Below are positions 42,361-56,398 of a stretch of 62,496 nucleotides of DNA, piece after piece. How positions within the stretch are numbered: the first letter of the stretch is position 1; each line of letters opens with the position of its first letter. The DNA comes from Amphimedon queenslandica (taxonomy: Eukaryota > Porifera > Demospongiae > Haplosclerida > Niphatidae). Below the pieces are notes generated by a model. The model was not told where the DNA came from, did not search any database, and saw only the letters and a list, made by a program, of their open reading frames with translations. A program made the position numbers and the translations under genes. The stretch covers positions 43,888-106,383 of the forward strand of contig NW_003546528.1 of the NCBI RefSeq assembly GCF_000090795.2. Reading direction: 5' to 3'.

Positions 42361-44829
42361 ATGGCTGAAACTGATGGCAAACCTCGTGTATTAGTAACTG
42401 GAGGTATCAGTTGTTGTTATTATTCCTACTGCTAGTCACTTTCTATTTTGTTTTTGGTGTAGGCGTTGGATTTGTGGGTAGGAATTTCGTCCAGTTTCTT
42501 GTTGAGAACAATTTAGCTTCAAAGATAAGAGTCATTGATAAAGTCCCGCCAAGCACTGGCTGGTTGAATGATAAACACAAGGTAATCAATGAATACAACT
42601 TCTTGTGCACCTCCTTATACACTGTACATTTGTAAGAGGCTGTAGCTCGGACTGTAGTAAAGTTATTCTAGTATCAGCGAGTCTTGTACAGTATAGCCTC
42701 TCTTAATGGACACTCTCTATAGCGTACACCTCCATTTAACGGACAGCACCTAGTGTACCAGTTACATTCCTTACTGTATAAAACATTGTAAAATAACCTC
42801 CACATAAAGGACACCTCTGTATAACAGACAATTAACTTTCTTGATCCAAAATGTCTATTGTAGCAAGCCTACATCATTAGATTATTTTTGTTTCTCGTAT
42901 TTAGGAAATATTCAAATCTGTTGATTTCTGTCAGGCTAATCTTTCCAATCCTTCATCCTGTCAGAGGTTGTTCAAGGATTCAAACGGTCTTGGGTTCGAT
43001 TATGTTTTTAATTTAGCAGCTGAAACTAAATACGGACAGACAGAGGAGGTAGGCAGAGCTTACACTGTACGTGTGTGTTACCATGCCAACAGGTGTACAA
43101 GGAGCTGGTTTATAATGTCAGTGTTAATTGCGCCAGAGAAGCAGCTGCCACTGGAGTCAAGAGATTTATTGAAGTATCTACTGCTCAAGTCTACAACAGT
43201 GACAAGGTAAGGGACAGCAGTAGCACTGATACATGTATGTGTATCAGGAAATGTAATAAAAATAGAGAATTCTTTCCTTTTCATTTTTGGTGAAATTTGG
43301 CCCGAGACCATGTGCTATAGTACAGGGACTTTTACTTGATTTTTGAGCAACTTTTAAAACTTATAAAAAGTCCAATTTTAATTCGAATTAGCTCAAACTT
43401 TCTATGCAACATAAATGCATGTATATGCATCAGGAAATGTAATAAAAATAGAGGATTCTCACCTTTTTGTTTTTGGTGAATTTTGGGTAATAGTACAGGG
43501 ACTTTGGTCCAATTATTGAGCACTTTAAAATTCATAAAAATTCAATTTGACTGGAATCAGCTAAAGCTGCCACAGAGCACAAGTACATGATTACACGTTC
43601 GTATTGATTGGTTTTATGTGATATATCGTACATTAGGGAATCAGCTCTGAGGATAGTAAAGTTGATCCGTGGACATTAATCGGAAAACATAAACTGGAGG
43701 CAGAGAAATCCCTAGCTACTATACCAGAGTAAGAGATAAAGAGGGAGAGAGAGAGAGAGAGGGAGGGGTATTTGTGGTATGCAAACTATGTATAAAGATA
43801 TTGTCAATGATTGTTTAGGATATAATGTGTTATCATAATTATTGACTTTTACAGTTTGAAGTATGTAATACTGAGACCAGCCATAGTCTATGGGATTGGA
43901 GACAAATATGGAATAAGTTAGTTATCAGTAATTACGATCAGTAGTAATTGAATTAATCCTTTACCCTATTAGCTCCTAGACTGATAATTGGTGCTGTTTA
44001 TAGACAGCTTAAAGAAAAAATGGAGGTAAATAGCCACCTATAGTTATAGCTCCTACTGTCCTTTCATTAGCTGCTCTGGACCAAAGACTTGAGAATGGAC
44101 ACTGTCCATGTTCATGACTTGAGTAGAGCAATGTGGCACATTAAGGACACTGGGGCCAATGGAGAGATATATAATGTGGTGGATCAAGGACACTCAAGTA
44201 TGTGATCTGATATTAACATGATATTAACATGATATTAACATGATAGCTCAAGGAAGTATATCAGAATTAGTATCGACCATATTTGGTATCCGATACGGTT
44301 ACCATGGTACCGTCCTGTCTAACCTGGCGAGACTGAACATGACTGATGTGGTTGATGGTTCCAATGAGAAGCACCTGGGCCCATGGTCTGAGGCTTGCAA
44401 TGAATGCGGTATCGTTAATACTCCTCTCACACCTTACCTGGATAAGGTACTGTACATGTACATAGGTCTATTATTAGTATATTGTTAGTATATTGTTAGT
44501 AATAGTGTATTTTTTGTATATTGTTAGTATATTGTTAGTCAGTGTTGTTTAGTGTTTCAAATAATGCTGTTATATTGATGATTATGATAATTCCAGGAGC
44601 TCCTCTACAATAAACATCTTCACATCAATGGATCAAAGCTGGAAAAAACTGGATTCACCTTTGAACATCCAAAGATGACAGCTGAAGGATTGAAACAAGT
44701 CAGAACAATAAACCAATTAATTCATTAACAATAATTAATGATAATTAATGATAGGTTGTTGATGATTATGTTGGTTCTGGTCTGTTCCCCCCATCTCTAG
44801 CAGCAGCAGCAGCATCCAGTGAAGACTAG
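42361..44829 (+). CDS. Extended short-chain dehydrogenase / NAD-dependent epimerase family
   Basis: A Rossmann start, RVLVTGG-VGFVGRNFVQFL, binds NAD(P). Downstream are VFNLAAETKYGQ, RFIEVSTAQVYNS, KHKLEAEKSL, YVILRPAIVYGIGDKYGI, APRLIIGAVYRQL, DLRMDTVHVHDLSRAMWHI and GEIYNVVDQG, in extended-SDR order. The final part has FTFEHPKMTAEGLKQVV and an Ala-rich tail. At the usual YxxxK catalytic position the sequence is DPWTLIGKHK, so the Tyr seems absent. I recall similar uncharacterised proteins in fungi and protists with the same feature, which remains to be checked. The substrate is unknown. About 11 exons. Confidence 0.8.
42687..42867. repeat. Dispersed element, inverted copy in the dehydrogenase gene
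   Basis: It reads TACAGTATAGCCTCTCTTAA at the left and TGTCTATTGTAGCAAGCC at the right, the reverse complement of the SMAD4 intron copy at 39212-39380. A shorter relative is visible at about 33990-34045. Confidence 0.85.
43240..43575. repeat. Dispersed intronic repeat, two tandem copies
   Basis: There are two units of about 180 bp. The first has GACCATGTGCTATAGTACAGGG and the second a degraded core. Each ends in a GAATTAGCTCAAACTTTCTA or GGAATCAGCTAAAG block. They lie in an intron of the dehydrogenase gene. Confidence 0.75.
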
Positions 44830-45017
44830 TTATTAATAGTTATGAACTGGTTATTAATAGTTATTAAACATCATTATTAGTTTTCATTATTTTTAATTCA
44901 TGGTCTGTCATTTTTGTAGTATTCAAATGTTAAATGAAGAGAGTACATCAATATCATGTTTCAATATATCATGTTAATATCATGTTAGCAGTGCATCAAT
45001 ATCGTGTTAATATCATG

Positions 45018-46189
45018 TTAAGACGGTTGATTATAGATTATTAGTTGTCTGTCATCAGAAACTGAAGCAGCTCTAGTCCCAGTATTGTTATAAGCCACGC
45101 CCCATACCTATTAATAACGGAATATTAGGACACACCCACTAGAGGTCTCACCTGGTCATTATGCTCCTTAAAAGTGTGGTTACATTGTCTTGAGGTGGTA
45201 TCCCATATCTTAACTGACCTATCACTTGAACTATTAGAGAGGGAGGGGAGAGAGAGAGAGGGAGGGAGGGACAGACAGTGTTACAACATGATGCACCAGT
45301 AGGTATGTTAACAGACAGAGAGTAGACACATACATAAACATACAGACATTATATAGACATTCTTTTAACATATGTCCAGACACACACAGTCTCAGACAGT
45401 TATTACTCATCATGTGCTGTGGTGATACCACCAGTCAATAGATGAGGAAATACACTGTACAGTACACGTACTGTATCATGTACATGTATATGTATTCACA
45501 CATCAATGAGATATGTACGTGTACTTGTATGTATTCATCAACCAAACATTCATTACTGAGTGAATCCTTATACATGAACATGCACCCATTGTCTATACTG
45601 TCTGGAATCAGCTCAAGCATAAGAACACTGTGTAACATGTATACTGGACAGATAATAATTTACCCAGTCAATATGTGTTGATTGTCAGAGGAGAAACAGA
45701 CAGAGAGGACCCAGGAACTGTGTCCAGATATAGTACTGACAAGGTTGCCATGTTGACTATCAGAAGGACACTCTATAGTAGAGAACAGAATAAGTGACAC
45801 ATCATTTCTTACACATCATATATTTTAATGTCTTTATCATCAGAGGCAGTTACCAGCAGCTGTGAATCAGGAGAGAAACATAATGACCTCACTGGCATAG
45901 CATGACCTGTGGGGGAGGGGAGGGGTCAGTGTGTTAGGAGAGGGGAGGGGTCAGTGTGTTAGGAGAGGGGAGGGGTCAGTGTGTTAGGGGAGGGGAGGGG
46001 TCAGTGTGTTAGGGAAGGGGAGGGGTCAGTGTGTTAGGGGAGGGGAGGGGTCAGTGTGTTAGGGGGAGGGTTACCTTCAAGGGTGTGTAAGAGTTTACCA
46101 GACTGAAGATCAAATAGATTAATAATTCCATCAACAGCTCCACAAGCAATCAACTTATTGTCAGGAGACTGAGAGATAAGGGACGAACA

Positions 46190-46229
<40 letters not shown>

Positions 46230-46998
46230 TACACAGGCTACGCTGAGTGTAAATTTCCCTCGTGTGTCGAAAGAGTTCGACTTTGATCCACTTTCAATCT
46301 CGTACAGATTAATCTTGCCGCCATGACTACCAGTTGCTAGGTAACGGCCATCAGGTGTGAAAACAACAGTCCACACGTCCACTAGAAAGGGCGGAGTTAA
46401 TACCAGTATAAGAATTGGACTCACTTGGTCCTCTGTCAATGCTCTTTATGAAGGAGCCACTTTCAAGATCCCATAATCTGATGTTACCATCCAGTCCACT
46501 TGAAGCTAAAACTATGAATAATTAATTAAATTAATGAGACCACACCCATTTTCATGTACTTTTAGCGGTAGGATCTGTTGCCACGGAAACTACTCCTAAT
46601 TGATGCCCCTCAAGTGTAGCCCGAAGGTCCAACATAGACAGCCCGTCACTCCTGGTGGGTGTGGTCACTAGTTAATTATTATTTATTACCATTTACCAGC
46701 TCCATATTTTGGTTGTGTTGTCCACGCTACCAGTGACCAGGTACTCAGTGCCGTCGGTCGATGGGTTAGACCAGTAGACACACCATATACCATCCTCATG
46801 AGCTGTAGATCACGTGAGGATCACGTGATCAGTTAATATAATAACTTACCTTGTTCTTTTCTTGCTAATACACTGAACTAATGCAAAGAAAATAATAAAA
46901 TAACAACAATCACAATCTACCATGATAATTCTTGTTTTAAAACTAAGTGAAGAAAGGGTTAAATATGAAATCACACTCAGTTGAGTGAGTGGAGCCAT
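45018..46998 (-). CDS. WDR61: WDR61 / SKI8, WD40 protein of Ski and PAF1 complexes
   Basis: The reading order is MAPLTQ, then [167 protein letters not shown] and [15 protein letters not shown]. This is a seven-blade propeller close to human WDR61 throughout. It serves RNA exosome targeting and transcription elongation. Exon 1 is very short and its splice is the least certain. The gene is head-to-head with glucosidase I. Confidence 0.9.
45905..46072. repeat. G-rich 28-bp minisatellite
   Basis: About six units of GGGGAGGGGTCAGTGTGTTA-type sequence are present. Each has two runs of four G, so the plus strand could form G-quadruplexes. It lies in a WDR61 intron, C-rich on the sense strand. Confidence 0.85.
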
Positions 46999-47134
46999 AC
47001 TGGCTGGTACTTAAAGTAATTGTTGTATAATTAATTTATTATTTTATTATGTAGGAGTAAGGACCTTATAGCCTTGATAAAGGAGAAAAAAAACTAAAAA
47101 AACAAACGGGACTTTATCGTTTTAAATCCGCCAT

Positions 47135-47195
47135 TTCCACGTGGTTAGAATAACCGGACAAAACCACAACTCCGTTTATTTCAACCACGTGCTCT
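47135..47195. promoter_or_regulatory. Pair of inverted E-box composite motifs in WDR61/glucosidase I promoter
   Basis: CACGTG cores at 47138-47143 (plus) and 47186-47191 (minus) each carry the extension GGTTRRARTAAMCGG. The second is identical over 20 bases to the CACGTGGTTGAAATAAACG copy before SRCR receptor A. They lie 25-82 bp upstream of the glucosidase I ATG. Confidence 0.7.
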
Positions 47196-47219
47196 TATCT
47201 TGAGTACAGTTCTGTGAAG

Positions 47220-49018
47220 ATGAGCAGGACTGGTGGCGGTAAGAAGCTGAAAGGGACCGGAGGGAGTACTAGAGTAGACAGGAGCCGCCAGAGGGTCTCT
47301 TCTCCTGGTGGGGCTAAGAGTAAAGGAAGCAGTAGCAGGAAGGTTTCTCTACCGTTCCTCATAGCCTCTGGAGTGGGCGTGGCTCTAGTATCAGTATTGA
47401 TTGCTGTGTGTGTACGCTGGGCTATGACATCATCACTGAATCAACCAATCGGATTGCCTCGCGTCATTAACGATGAAATGATGGGAGGGGCCCAGTACAA
47501 GGAGAGACTGTGGGGGAGCTACAGGTAATTAATATGGGGCGGGGTTTTGTTCTAATTAATGCACACTTTAGATCAAACGTCTATTTTGGAATGAGACCAC
47601 GATTGCCACGGTAATTAATTAATTATTTATTTATTTATTTATTATTGCGTACATTTACAGGTCTTTAGTGGTTGGAATGGCCTGGATGTATGGCCTGGCC
47701 ACACCCACTGGTGAAGTATCTCTATATATTCGTCACACATGTCAACATGCTGATAATCTTGGGAGGTATGGGTGGGGCCAGCATGATGGAAGGAGCTTTG
47801 GACAGCAAGAAATAACAGACTCTTGTAAGTGCAGTCTAACCAGTAGGTTGCACGAAATCTGTGACAAGCAAAACCTCATAGTCTATATTAGTAACATTAT
47901 CAGTATTAGATAATGGATGGACATTAGTTCCATTGTCACGAAATTTGTGACAGTTTTGGACCAATTTTAGAGCAAATTAAAAAATTTGTTACAAATCCAG
48001 TTTTAATCAGAATTAGCTCAAACTTTCTATGCAACATAAGCACATGTATGTGCATCAAACAAAGTTATAAAAGTGGATAATTAACTCTACAGTATATGAT
48101 CATTACTGGCCCTCCTCCTCTAGATATGAAACTCTCCACCAGTTTTATCATCAACACGTTACCAGGAGCACTTGGTGAATCATGGACTGCCAGGATCAGG
48201 GCAGACTCTCGCTCGTCTGAAAATGCGACAATATCATTATTGTTCTATGTATTTAATGAAGGGACGGAAGAATTGAGTTTTGAATTAGGAAACTCTGGAA
48301 GCACTATTGAAAGTATTACTGGAGACATTGATACGGTAAGAGAGAGAGACAATATTTTTATTCTGATAATATATGATGTGTTCTTTTAGATTGGTAACTT
48401 TAGGATTAATTTCACACCAACCGTTGCTAGGCAACCGTATTACAGTTACCTAGCAACCGATCTTAACAAGATCAGTCTGTTATCTCATTTTATTGAGACG
48501 GTACTGAAGGAGGGGCGGAGTCCATTGTTCCCTGGAGAGCGATACATATTTGACTCTAAGAAAACAAAACTAGTCGTGTATCAGGTAATGGGTGTGGTTT
48601 ACAGTTATTAGTAGTTATTAATTGTTATTAATTGTTAGATGCATGGTCAGTTGCCGTTGGAGTTTGAGGTCACGTATTCATCAGGGGAACAGGTTCCGCT
48701 GGTCGGGGAGAGGTTTAGAGAGGAACTGGCTAAATATTCAAATTATTTTAATAAGAAATTTGAAGAAACGTTCAACCTTAAAGAAAAGGTATTTGGAAGT
48801 TGAAGTTGCTATTGTTATCATTATATTCCAGGGATTCTCTGATGATATGATAGTTTTTGCACAGTCAGCATTTAGTAACTTAATTGGAAGCATTTCGTAC
48901 TTTTATGGAGAATCACTGTTAGTTAATAACTATTAATAACTATCAATAACTATTCATTTTAGCGTAATGGCTCCTGGTATGAAGAAACCAATAGTAAGTG
49001 TACTATTATTAATTAATA

Positions 49019-49074
<56 letters not shown>

Positions 49075-52000
49075 ATTAGAATTATTTCCCAGCCCCACTA
49101 TACACTGGGGTCCCTTCTCGTTCATTCTTTCCTCGTGGTTTCCTCTGGGACGAAGGATTCCACCAGCTACTAGTAACACAATGGGACACTGACATTGTAA
49201 AGGTACAGCTACAGAGCACATGTACTCGTGTAATGTGATAGAGGGTGTTACTGTTATTGTGAATGTATTATGTGGTGGTAGGGTATCACTGTATACCACT
49301 GTACATGTACATGTACATGTATAATATGTGATACATAAGAGGGTGTCATTGTGTGTAGGACGTATTGGGTCACTGGTTGGATATGCTCAATGCTGATGGT
49401 TGGATCCCTAGGGAGCAGATATTGGGGGAAGAGGCTCTTAGCAAAGTACCTGAGGTATTTACCTGGTTGCTATGGTCACTGTTGCTATGGTAACCTGTGT
49501 ATGCAGGAGTTTGTGGTTCAGTACAGCAGCAATGCTAATCCTCCAGCACTGTTCCTCACTGTGGAGGCACTGGTGGATAGGATGGAAGGAACTAATAAAC
49601 TGATGGTAATAAACACTTAAAGCGAGGGAAGCTGATTCTGACTTCACCTTTTTAGGATGTTAATTATTTAAAGAGAATATATCCAAGATTAGAAGCATGG
49701 TATAACTGGTTTATTAGGACGCAGGTAATGATCACGTCCATTTCAATATTACTTTATACCTATAATTAGAAAGGCCCAAGGCCCTTCACTTATCAGTGGA
49801 AGGGAAGGAATGGCTCCACTTTCAGTGAACTGAACCCAAAGACCCTTACCTCAGGACTGGACGACTACCCAAGGGCCTCCCACCCAACCAGTGATGAGTA
49901 CCATATTGACCTCAGGTGCTGGCTCAGCCTAGCAACTAGTGTATTAATTAAAATTGGAAATATCATTAAAGGTATCATGTGATATTATTATTAATTATTA
50001 TTATTATTTATTATTATTAGTTCCTACTGATGATTATAAAGAATATTTAAAGTCTTTGAATGATTTTGATACTTTGAATAAACTTCATTGGGACACTAAG
50101 AGACAGGTGAACAGAGTTTTACTGAGTTATACTGAGTTATACTGATCCAATAGGTATACAGTGATTACGGGTTACACACTTCTAGTGTTAAACTAGTTAC
50201 TGATAGAGACGCTAATCCTCGTAAGATGTTAATAATGTTTAATTATGAAAGGATCCTCCCTTTCTTTCTTTAGCTGTTAAAATTAGGAAAGTTATGAAAG
50301 AGCCTCGTTTGAAGTATGTTAACTAATATATTTATTCATTTATTTATTTGTTTGTTGTTGTTTATCAGATTTGTTGACAGTTTTGGTTATGTTAATTTGT
50401 TTCCATTTTTGATGAAACTGTTGCCACCTGATTCACTCCAGCTGGAGGCTACCCTCACTCATATTAATAATGAATCAGTAGGTTCCTGTTCCTTTCATTC
50501 CTGCTGCTATTATTAATGACTTTTATAGTTACTGTGGACAGATTATGGTTTAAGATCTTTATCAAAGTCTGATCCTTTCTACAGCAAAGTAAGACTATAT
50601 AACATTTATGTGAAATTGCTCAAAAATTGGCCAAAGTCCCTGTACTATTAGCAAGGCTGCAAAAGTCGTGGCAGCCATTTTTTTGGGGGTGAATCCTACT
50701 TAGTAATGCTACCGCGTTACTAATAGTACAGTGATTTTGGCAAATTTTACCAAAATTAAAAAGGAGAGAATTCTTTAATTTTATTACATTTTCTGATACA
50801 TATACTTATGTTGCATAGAAAGTTTAAGCTGATTCCGATTAAAATTGGATTTTTTATGAATTTTTGAAGTTTCTCGAAAATCAGACTAAAGTCCCTGTAC
50901 TATAGTACAGGGATTTTTGTCAAATTTCACCAAAATTGACAAGTAGAAATTTCTCAATTTTATTACATTTTCTGATGCATATACATGTACTTATGTTGTG
51001 TAGAAAGTTTGAGCTGATTCTGATTAAAATTGGATTTTTTATGAATTTTTGAAGTTGCTCGAAAATCGGACTAAAGTCCCTATACTATAGTACAGGGATT
51101 TTTGTCAAATTTCACCAAAATTGACAAGTAGAAAATTCCTCAATTTTATTACATTTTCTGATGCATATAAATGTACTTATGCTGTGTAGAAAGTTTGAGC
51201 TGATTCCGATTAAAATTGGATTTTTTATGAATTTTTGAAGTTTCTCGAAAATCGGACTAAAGTCCCTGTACTATAGTACTGGGACTTTGGCCAAGTTTCA
51301 CCGAAGTTGAAAAAGATATAAATAAAATTCTTCATTTTAATAATATGATTTGTTTCTTTACAGGCTAACACAGCTCATGATAAGCCATATTGGAGAGGTG
51401 CTATTTGGATTAACATAAACTACTTAACTTTGAAAGCTTTGAATCATTACAAGAATATAAAAGGACCTTATCAAGAAATAGCAGGAAATATTTATAAAAG
51501 ATTGAGGTAATAATAATAATAATACACATGTAATAATAATAATAATAATAATAATAAAGTAAACTAATGTAAGTGATCCTAAGCAATCAGATCAGTGTAC
51601 ATTGAACCTTTCATCATGAAAGGAAACTTATAGTTGGAACCTAATGGAGGTCTTTTAATTACTTTCTTGTCCAGTCCTTGAGGATCCTAAGGTGCTGTAG
51701 TTACTAATGGTTAGGTAAGGTGGAGTGACTGTTGATAAAGAAGATTATATACATCTCTTTTTTTAACTTTTGCTGCTGGAGAAATTTTGAACAGCTGCTC
51801 AGTCTTATCTTGCTCACCATTTACTGCAAAAACTTACTAGACCTACTGTTACCTAGCTGCCATTTTTTTACTTTCACAGTAAGATAAGGTTATTCAACTT
51901 AGACTAGCCATGCAAGCTGGCAAACTCTTCCTACTCTTTTGTCTTAGTGTGGCTCCCTTAGTCTATTTTAATAATATCTATATTTATTTTTTAGGAATAA

Positions 52001-52193
52001 TATTATTAATAATATGTATACACAATATAAATCAACTGGATTCATTTGGGAACAGTATAACGATAGGAATGGAAAGGGCAAAGTGAGACAATTATCATCA
52101 TTAATTAATTAATTAATTGATTGATTACAGGGTACACACCCATTCACTGGCTGGTCTTCACTGGTTGTGTTAATAATGTCTGAAAAATATTAA
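47220..52193 (+). CDS. MOGS: Mannosyl-oligosaccharide glucosidase (glucosidase I, GH63)
   Basis: This ER type II membrane enzyme trims the outermost glucose of N-glycans. ATG at 47220 starts a basic Gly/Ser-rich cytosolic tail. A TM anchor ([20 protein letters not shown]) follows, then [29 protein letters not shown], and the GH63 catalytic core: [110 protein letters not shown] and [18 protein letters not shown]. About 18 exons are seen. The glycosidase motifs are intact. The stop lies 56 bp from the convergent mosaic receptor stop. Confidence 0.94.
47930..48070. repeat. Dispersed intronic repeat, partial
   Basis: TTTTAATCAGAATTAGCTCAAACTT followed by TATGCAACATAAGCACATGT places this in the palindromic repeat family, with the palindrome itself missing. 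Confidence 0.65.
50610..51310. repeat. Dispersed intronic repeat, four tandem units
   Basis: Units of about 180 bp share GAAAGTTTGAGCTGATTC, AAATTGGATTTTTTATGAA and the core CCTGTACTATAGTACAGGG. A perfect palindrome is at 50892-50913. In the first unit the palindrome is split by an insertion of about 70 bp (50649-50724). The array lies in an intron of glucosidase I. Confidence 0.88.
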
Positions 52194-52249
52194 TAAAAGA
52201 ATGGACAATTAACAATTAGTAATAATAAATTACAATACATTAATAAATA

Positions 52250-53876
52250 TTAGTATAATGTTGTTATTTTGATGTCGTCATCATCTTTTTCTTCTATTTT
52301 TTTCATGTTGATGTCAAGTCTGTTACTAAATATAGAACAATACCTTTAATTCTAAAAATAGAATCCATCCATTACCTTTTATGGGGTAATAGCCTTTTCT
52401 TCTTATAGAAGCAGTATCCACTGGTAACGAACACACTAATTAATATAATAATGATCAATACTGTTCCACCTGCTCCTGAACTAATGCTAATTATTAGGTT
52501 ATTATTATCATCATTATTAATGATGCAAAATTGTCCATTAAATCCAAACTGCCTCTCATCGTTGCATGTTGTGTCCATTTTAAATATTTGCCCGTTCACA
52601 TTCAAAGTTGCATTACCAGCAGACAACCATTCCTCCATTAGCTGTAGGTATCTACTGGTACTGGTGGAGTATAGGTTAGCCGAGAATAGGACCACACCCT
52701 CTTCCCTGGTACATGTAAATCTTCCGTTGTTAATGTATTCTGATGAAAACTGGCAGTCATAGCAACGCTCCTGTATTGCCATGGTGACAGCGTTAATGAT
52801 ATCGTGTATTTTAATGAATTTATTACTTTCCTGTTATAAAGTAATCATTCTTAATAATTAATTAACATTAACTTACACTCCAACTGTCACATGTATCTGT
52901 GTTTAATAAATTAATTATTAACTGTATCTTTTCGAAACTTGTAACTACATAAAGAAATAACTATTAATAATTACTGTGTATATTAATGAATAGTATTGCT
53001 AGTACTGTTAATGATGAAAGGGCTGCTATTGGGTCCGGTTCCAATGGAGTTGTTAGCAGTTATTGTCACACAGTATATCAGTGAAGGAACCATCACACCA
53101 CCTCTTGTTGCTATGGTGTGATTAATATTACTGTTAGTATCATTATTATTAGCTGGTGCTGAGTCTGTTGCTACTGGTTCAATCCCACAGGTACCATTAA
53201 CATATGATGATATATTTATATTATAATTGCTAATGAATCCACGAGCCTCAGTCAATGCTAAGGGACTCCACACCAGCTGGACAGTGTAATCATTGACCCA
53301 CTCAACACTTTGTATAGTAACAGCACCAACTGGAGCTACAAGTGAAAAGAAAGTTAGTGTTTTAAAAGCTCCTTCCCTTACAAATTAGCTTTACCTAGTT
53401 CAGCAGTGAAGAAATGATTGGAAGTCTGTGGCAGTCCTGGACCAAAAATATTACTAACAACAACCTGATATGAGTACAGTACACCAGGACCTTATTAATA
53501 ACGAAAATAAATAATAATAATAATAATAATAATAATAATCAATAATAATAACAATAATAATAATAATAATAATCAATAATAATAATAATAATAATAATAA
53601 TCAATAATATCTTACTTAGATTATTAATGATAACACTGTATTCACTTCCAATGACACTGACTGTCCTACTCCCTATTGTAATGTTATACTGAACTGGTAC
53701 ACTCTGCCCATTGTGGGGTTTGTTCCAGTGTATTTCAACTGCAGTGTTGTTCAATACACTAATACTTGAATTAGTAATATACCCTAATATAAATATTATA
53801 ACAGTATAACGATACATCTACACATACCAGGAGAAGGAAGTGGATTAGGCATATAGCCAATACGAGTGTCATTAAC

Positions 53877-53911
<35 letters not shown>

Positions 53912-56315
53912 GTATTAGGTTATAATGGATTACCCAGTTTATTTCCATCACATCTTAAGCCAGAGTCTTCATTATGACTGCAGTCACTGGTGCCAATATC
54001 AACTGAACAGTACTTGAGGTCTGTCTCATTTCCTGTACAATTGATATCTTTAAATTGAACTGGACCAATTCCTGGACCAAACTTATTGCCACTGAATGTT
54101 CTAACATCTAAATAATGATAATAATTGAATCAGAATCAGCTCAAACTAAATATGCTACACAAGTACATGTATATGCATTAGACCTTACAGGTTGGATCAT
54201 ATCCCAATTGGTAACAAGCCACTCTTGCGTCTTCAGTAGTCCATCCCTTGTGACAGATAGTTCCCCATTTCTTGTTGTAACAAACTTCAATTCTTCCTCC
54301 ATTCTCTCCTTCTTTATCGGCCAATCTAATGTCTCCATTTGTACATGTATCCTGACAAACCACGCCCACATCATTGTCATGGTTACAGTTAACATCGGAC
54401 CCGGTACCAAACACACAGTCTGTTATTGATTGTTCGTTCCCTTGACATGAGAGTGAGGTCAGGGCTATTCCATACTCCGTACCTCCTCCATAAAAACCTC
54501 CTTCCCTAACTTCAGCTCCTTCATGAGGGTACCCTAACTGCTTGCAGACTATCATTGCGTCTAGTTCATTGAACCTGTTGTCACAGACTGTTCCCCAGTG
54601 ACCTCCCAAACAGACCTGCAGTCTTCCATTAGTTACATTGTTACCATCAACTAGTGATACACTCCCAGTGGTACATGCTCCAATACACTTGACTCCAACA
54701 TCTTGGTTGTGTGTGCTGCATAAAGTAGCTTCATATTTATCACAGAGCTCAATGCTTTCTTCACTCCCTGTACACTGAACCTTTGTGTATTGGAATGGAT
54801 CAGCTCCTGGTCCAAATTCATTATAAGCAGCAGGTTGTGCAGCTATTAAGAGACCAGCATAATGTGTATACAGTATCCAGTGTATCTTACCAGTGTGGGG
54901 TAGTCCTAACTGTCTGCATATAACAGTTGCTTCTTCAGCTCCCCATGATCCCTCAGTGTCACATATGGTCCCCCACATCTCATTCGCACATATTTCAACA
55001 CGTCCTTCATTGGGAGCTCCTCCTTCAATGAGTCTCACAGTCCCGTTAGTACAACTCTCTTCACACCCCACCCCCACATCATCATAATGAGAGCAGTATA
55101 TCCCAATGGTGGTCTTGGTGCAGTTATTGAGGTGTGTCTCAGACCCATTGCATTGAACATAGTTATAATGTATCTGCCCCCTGCCAGCTCCAAACTGACC
55201 ATCCCTGTACACCCTGGGACCTAATGGTATAAAAACAGATAGTGTAATGTTATCAGTCACTTACTGCTTGCTGGTAGTCCCAGTTCAATGCATACAACTC
55301 TAGCGTCATTGACATCAAACAGGTCCTTACAGACAGTGCCCCAGGTATCGTCAACACTGACCAGTAGTCGACCATACTGAGGTCCTGGTATTAACATTGG
55401 TTGACCAGCATACCTCCACTGAGGGTAGCAGGTTAATACAGCATTGGGGCAGTTCTTGTAAGTGTTGTAGTCATCAAAACAGTTAGCAAGATTGCTCTCA
55501 TATCCATTGCACCTTATTGAACCAACTCCTGGTGAACCTGATGACCACCAACTGTATGAAAAATAGAATGTACTTACTACAAATAAATATATAAATAAAT
55601 AATAATAATAAATTGATAATGTTATTTCTTACCTTTTGTTGATCCAAATATTGTCCTGCATGCTACAAGTGCATTTTTTGACACGTAAAGGTAATTATCA
55701 ATAATACAGGCTTTGCTCCATGCTCCATTATGACAGATCTGTAGTTCTCCTTCAAAGCTGTTCTCTCCATTAGCCAGTCTTATGTCAGGTGAAGTACACT
55801 CTGGTGCTACATGACATCTTACACTAGCATCTTCATAATGAACACAGTTATGGTCTCCTATGTTCTTGTAACCACGTGGACAGTCTATCAGTTTTGACTC
55901 TTGTCCATTACAGTAAACATTATCCAAGTATATTGAACCTGTTCCTTGACCAAAGTATGCATAACTAAATGCCCGAGCTCCTAGGAATAGAAAATATTAT
56001 GTAATATATTCAATCTAAGTGTTGTATGGAGTTACCAGTGGAGGTGAGTATCAGTAATGTAATACCTGAGTCCCTTGATATCTGCCCTCAGCTTCACCTC
56101 AAGCAGATATCTCAGTCCTCAGGTATTACATTACTTGGTGAATTTACCTGTTGACAAGTATCCTAATTGACGACACACAACTTGTGCATCTCGGTTGCCC
56201 CAATAATCATCACAGATGGTACCCCATTCTCCTTCATAACACATCTCAACACGACCTTCATTAGGTACTGTACCACCCACTAGTCTTAGATCATAGTTAT
56301 GACACCTAAAAATTG

Positions 56316-56398
<83 letters not shown>

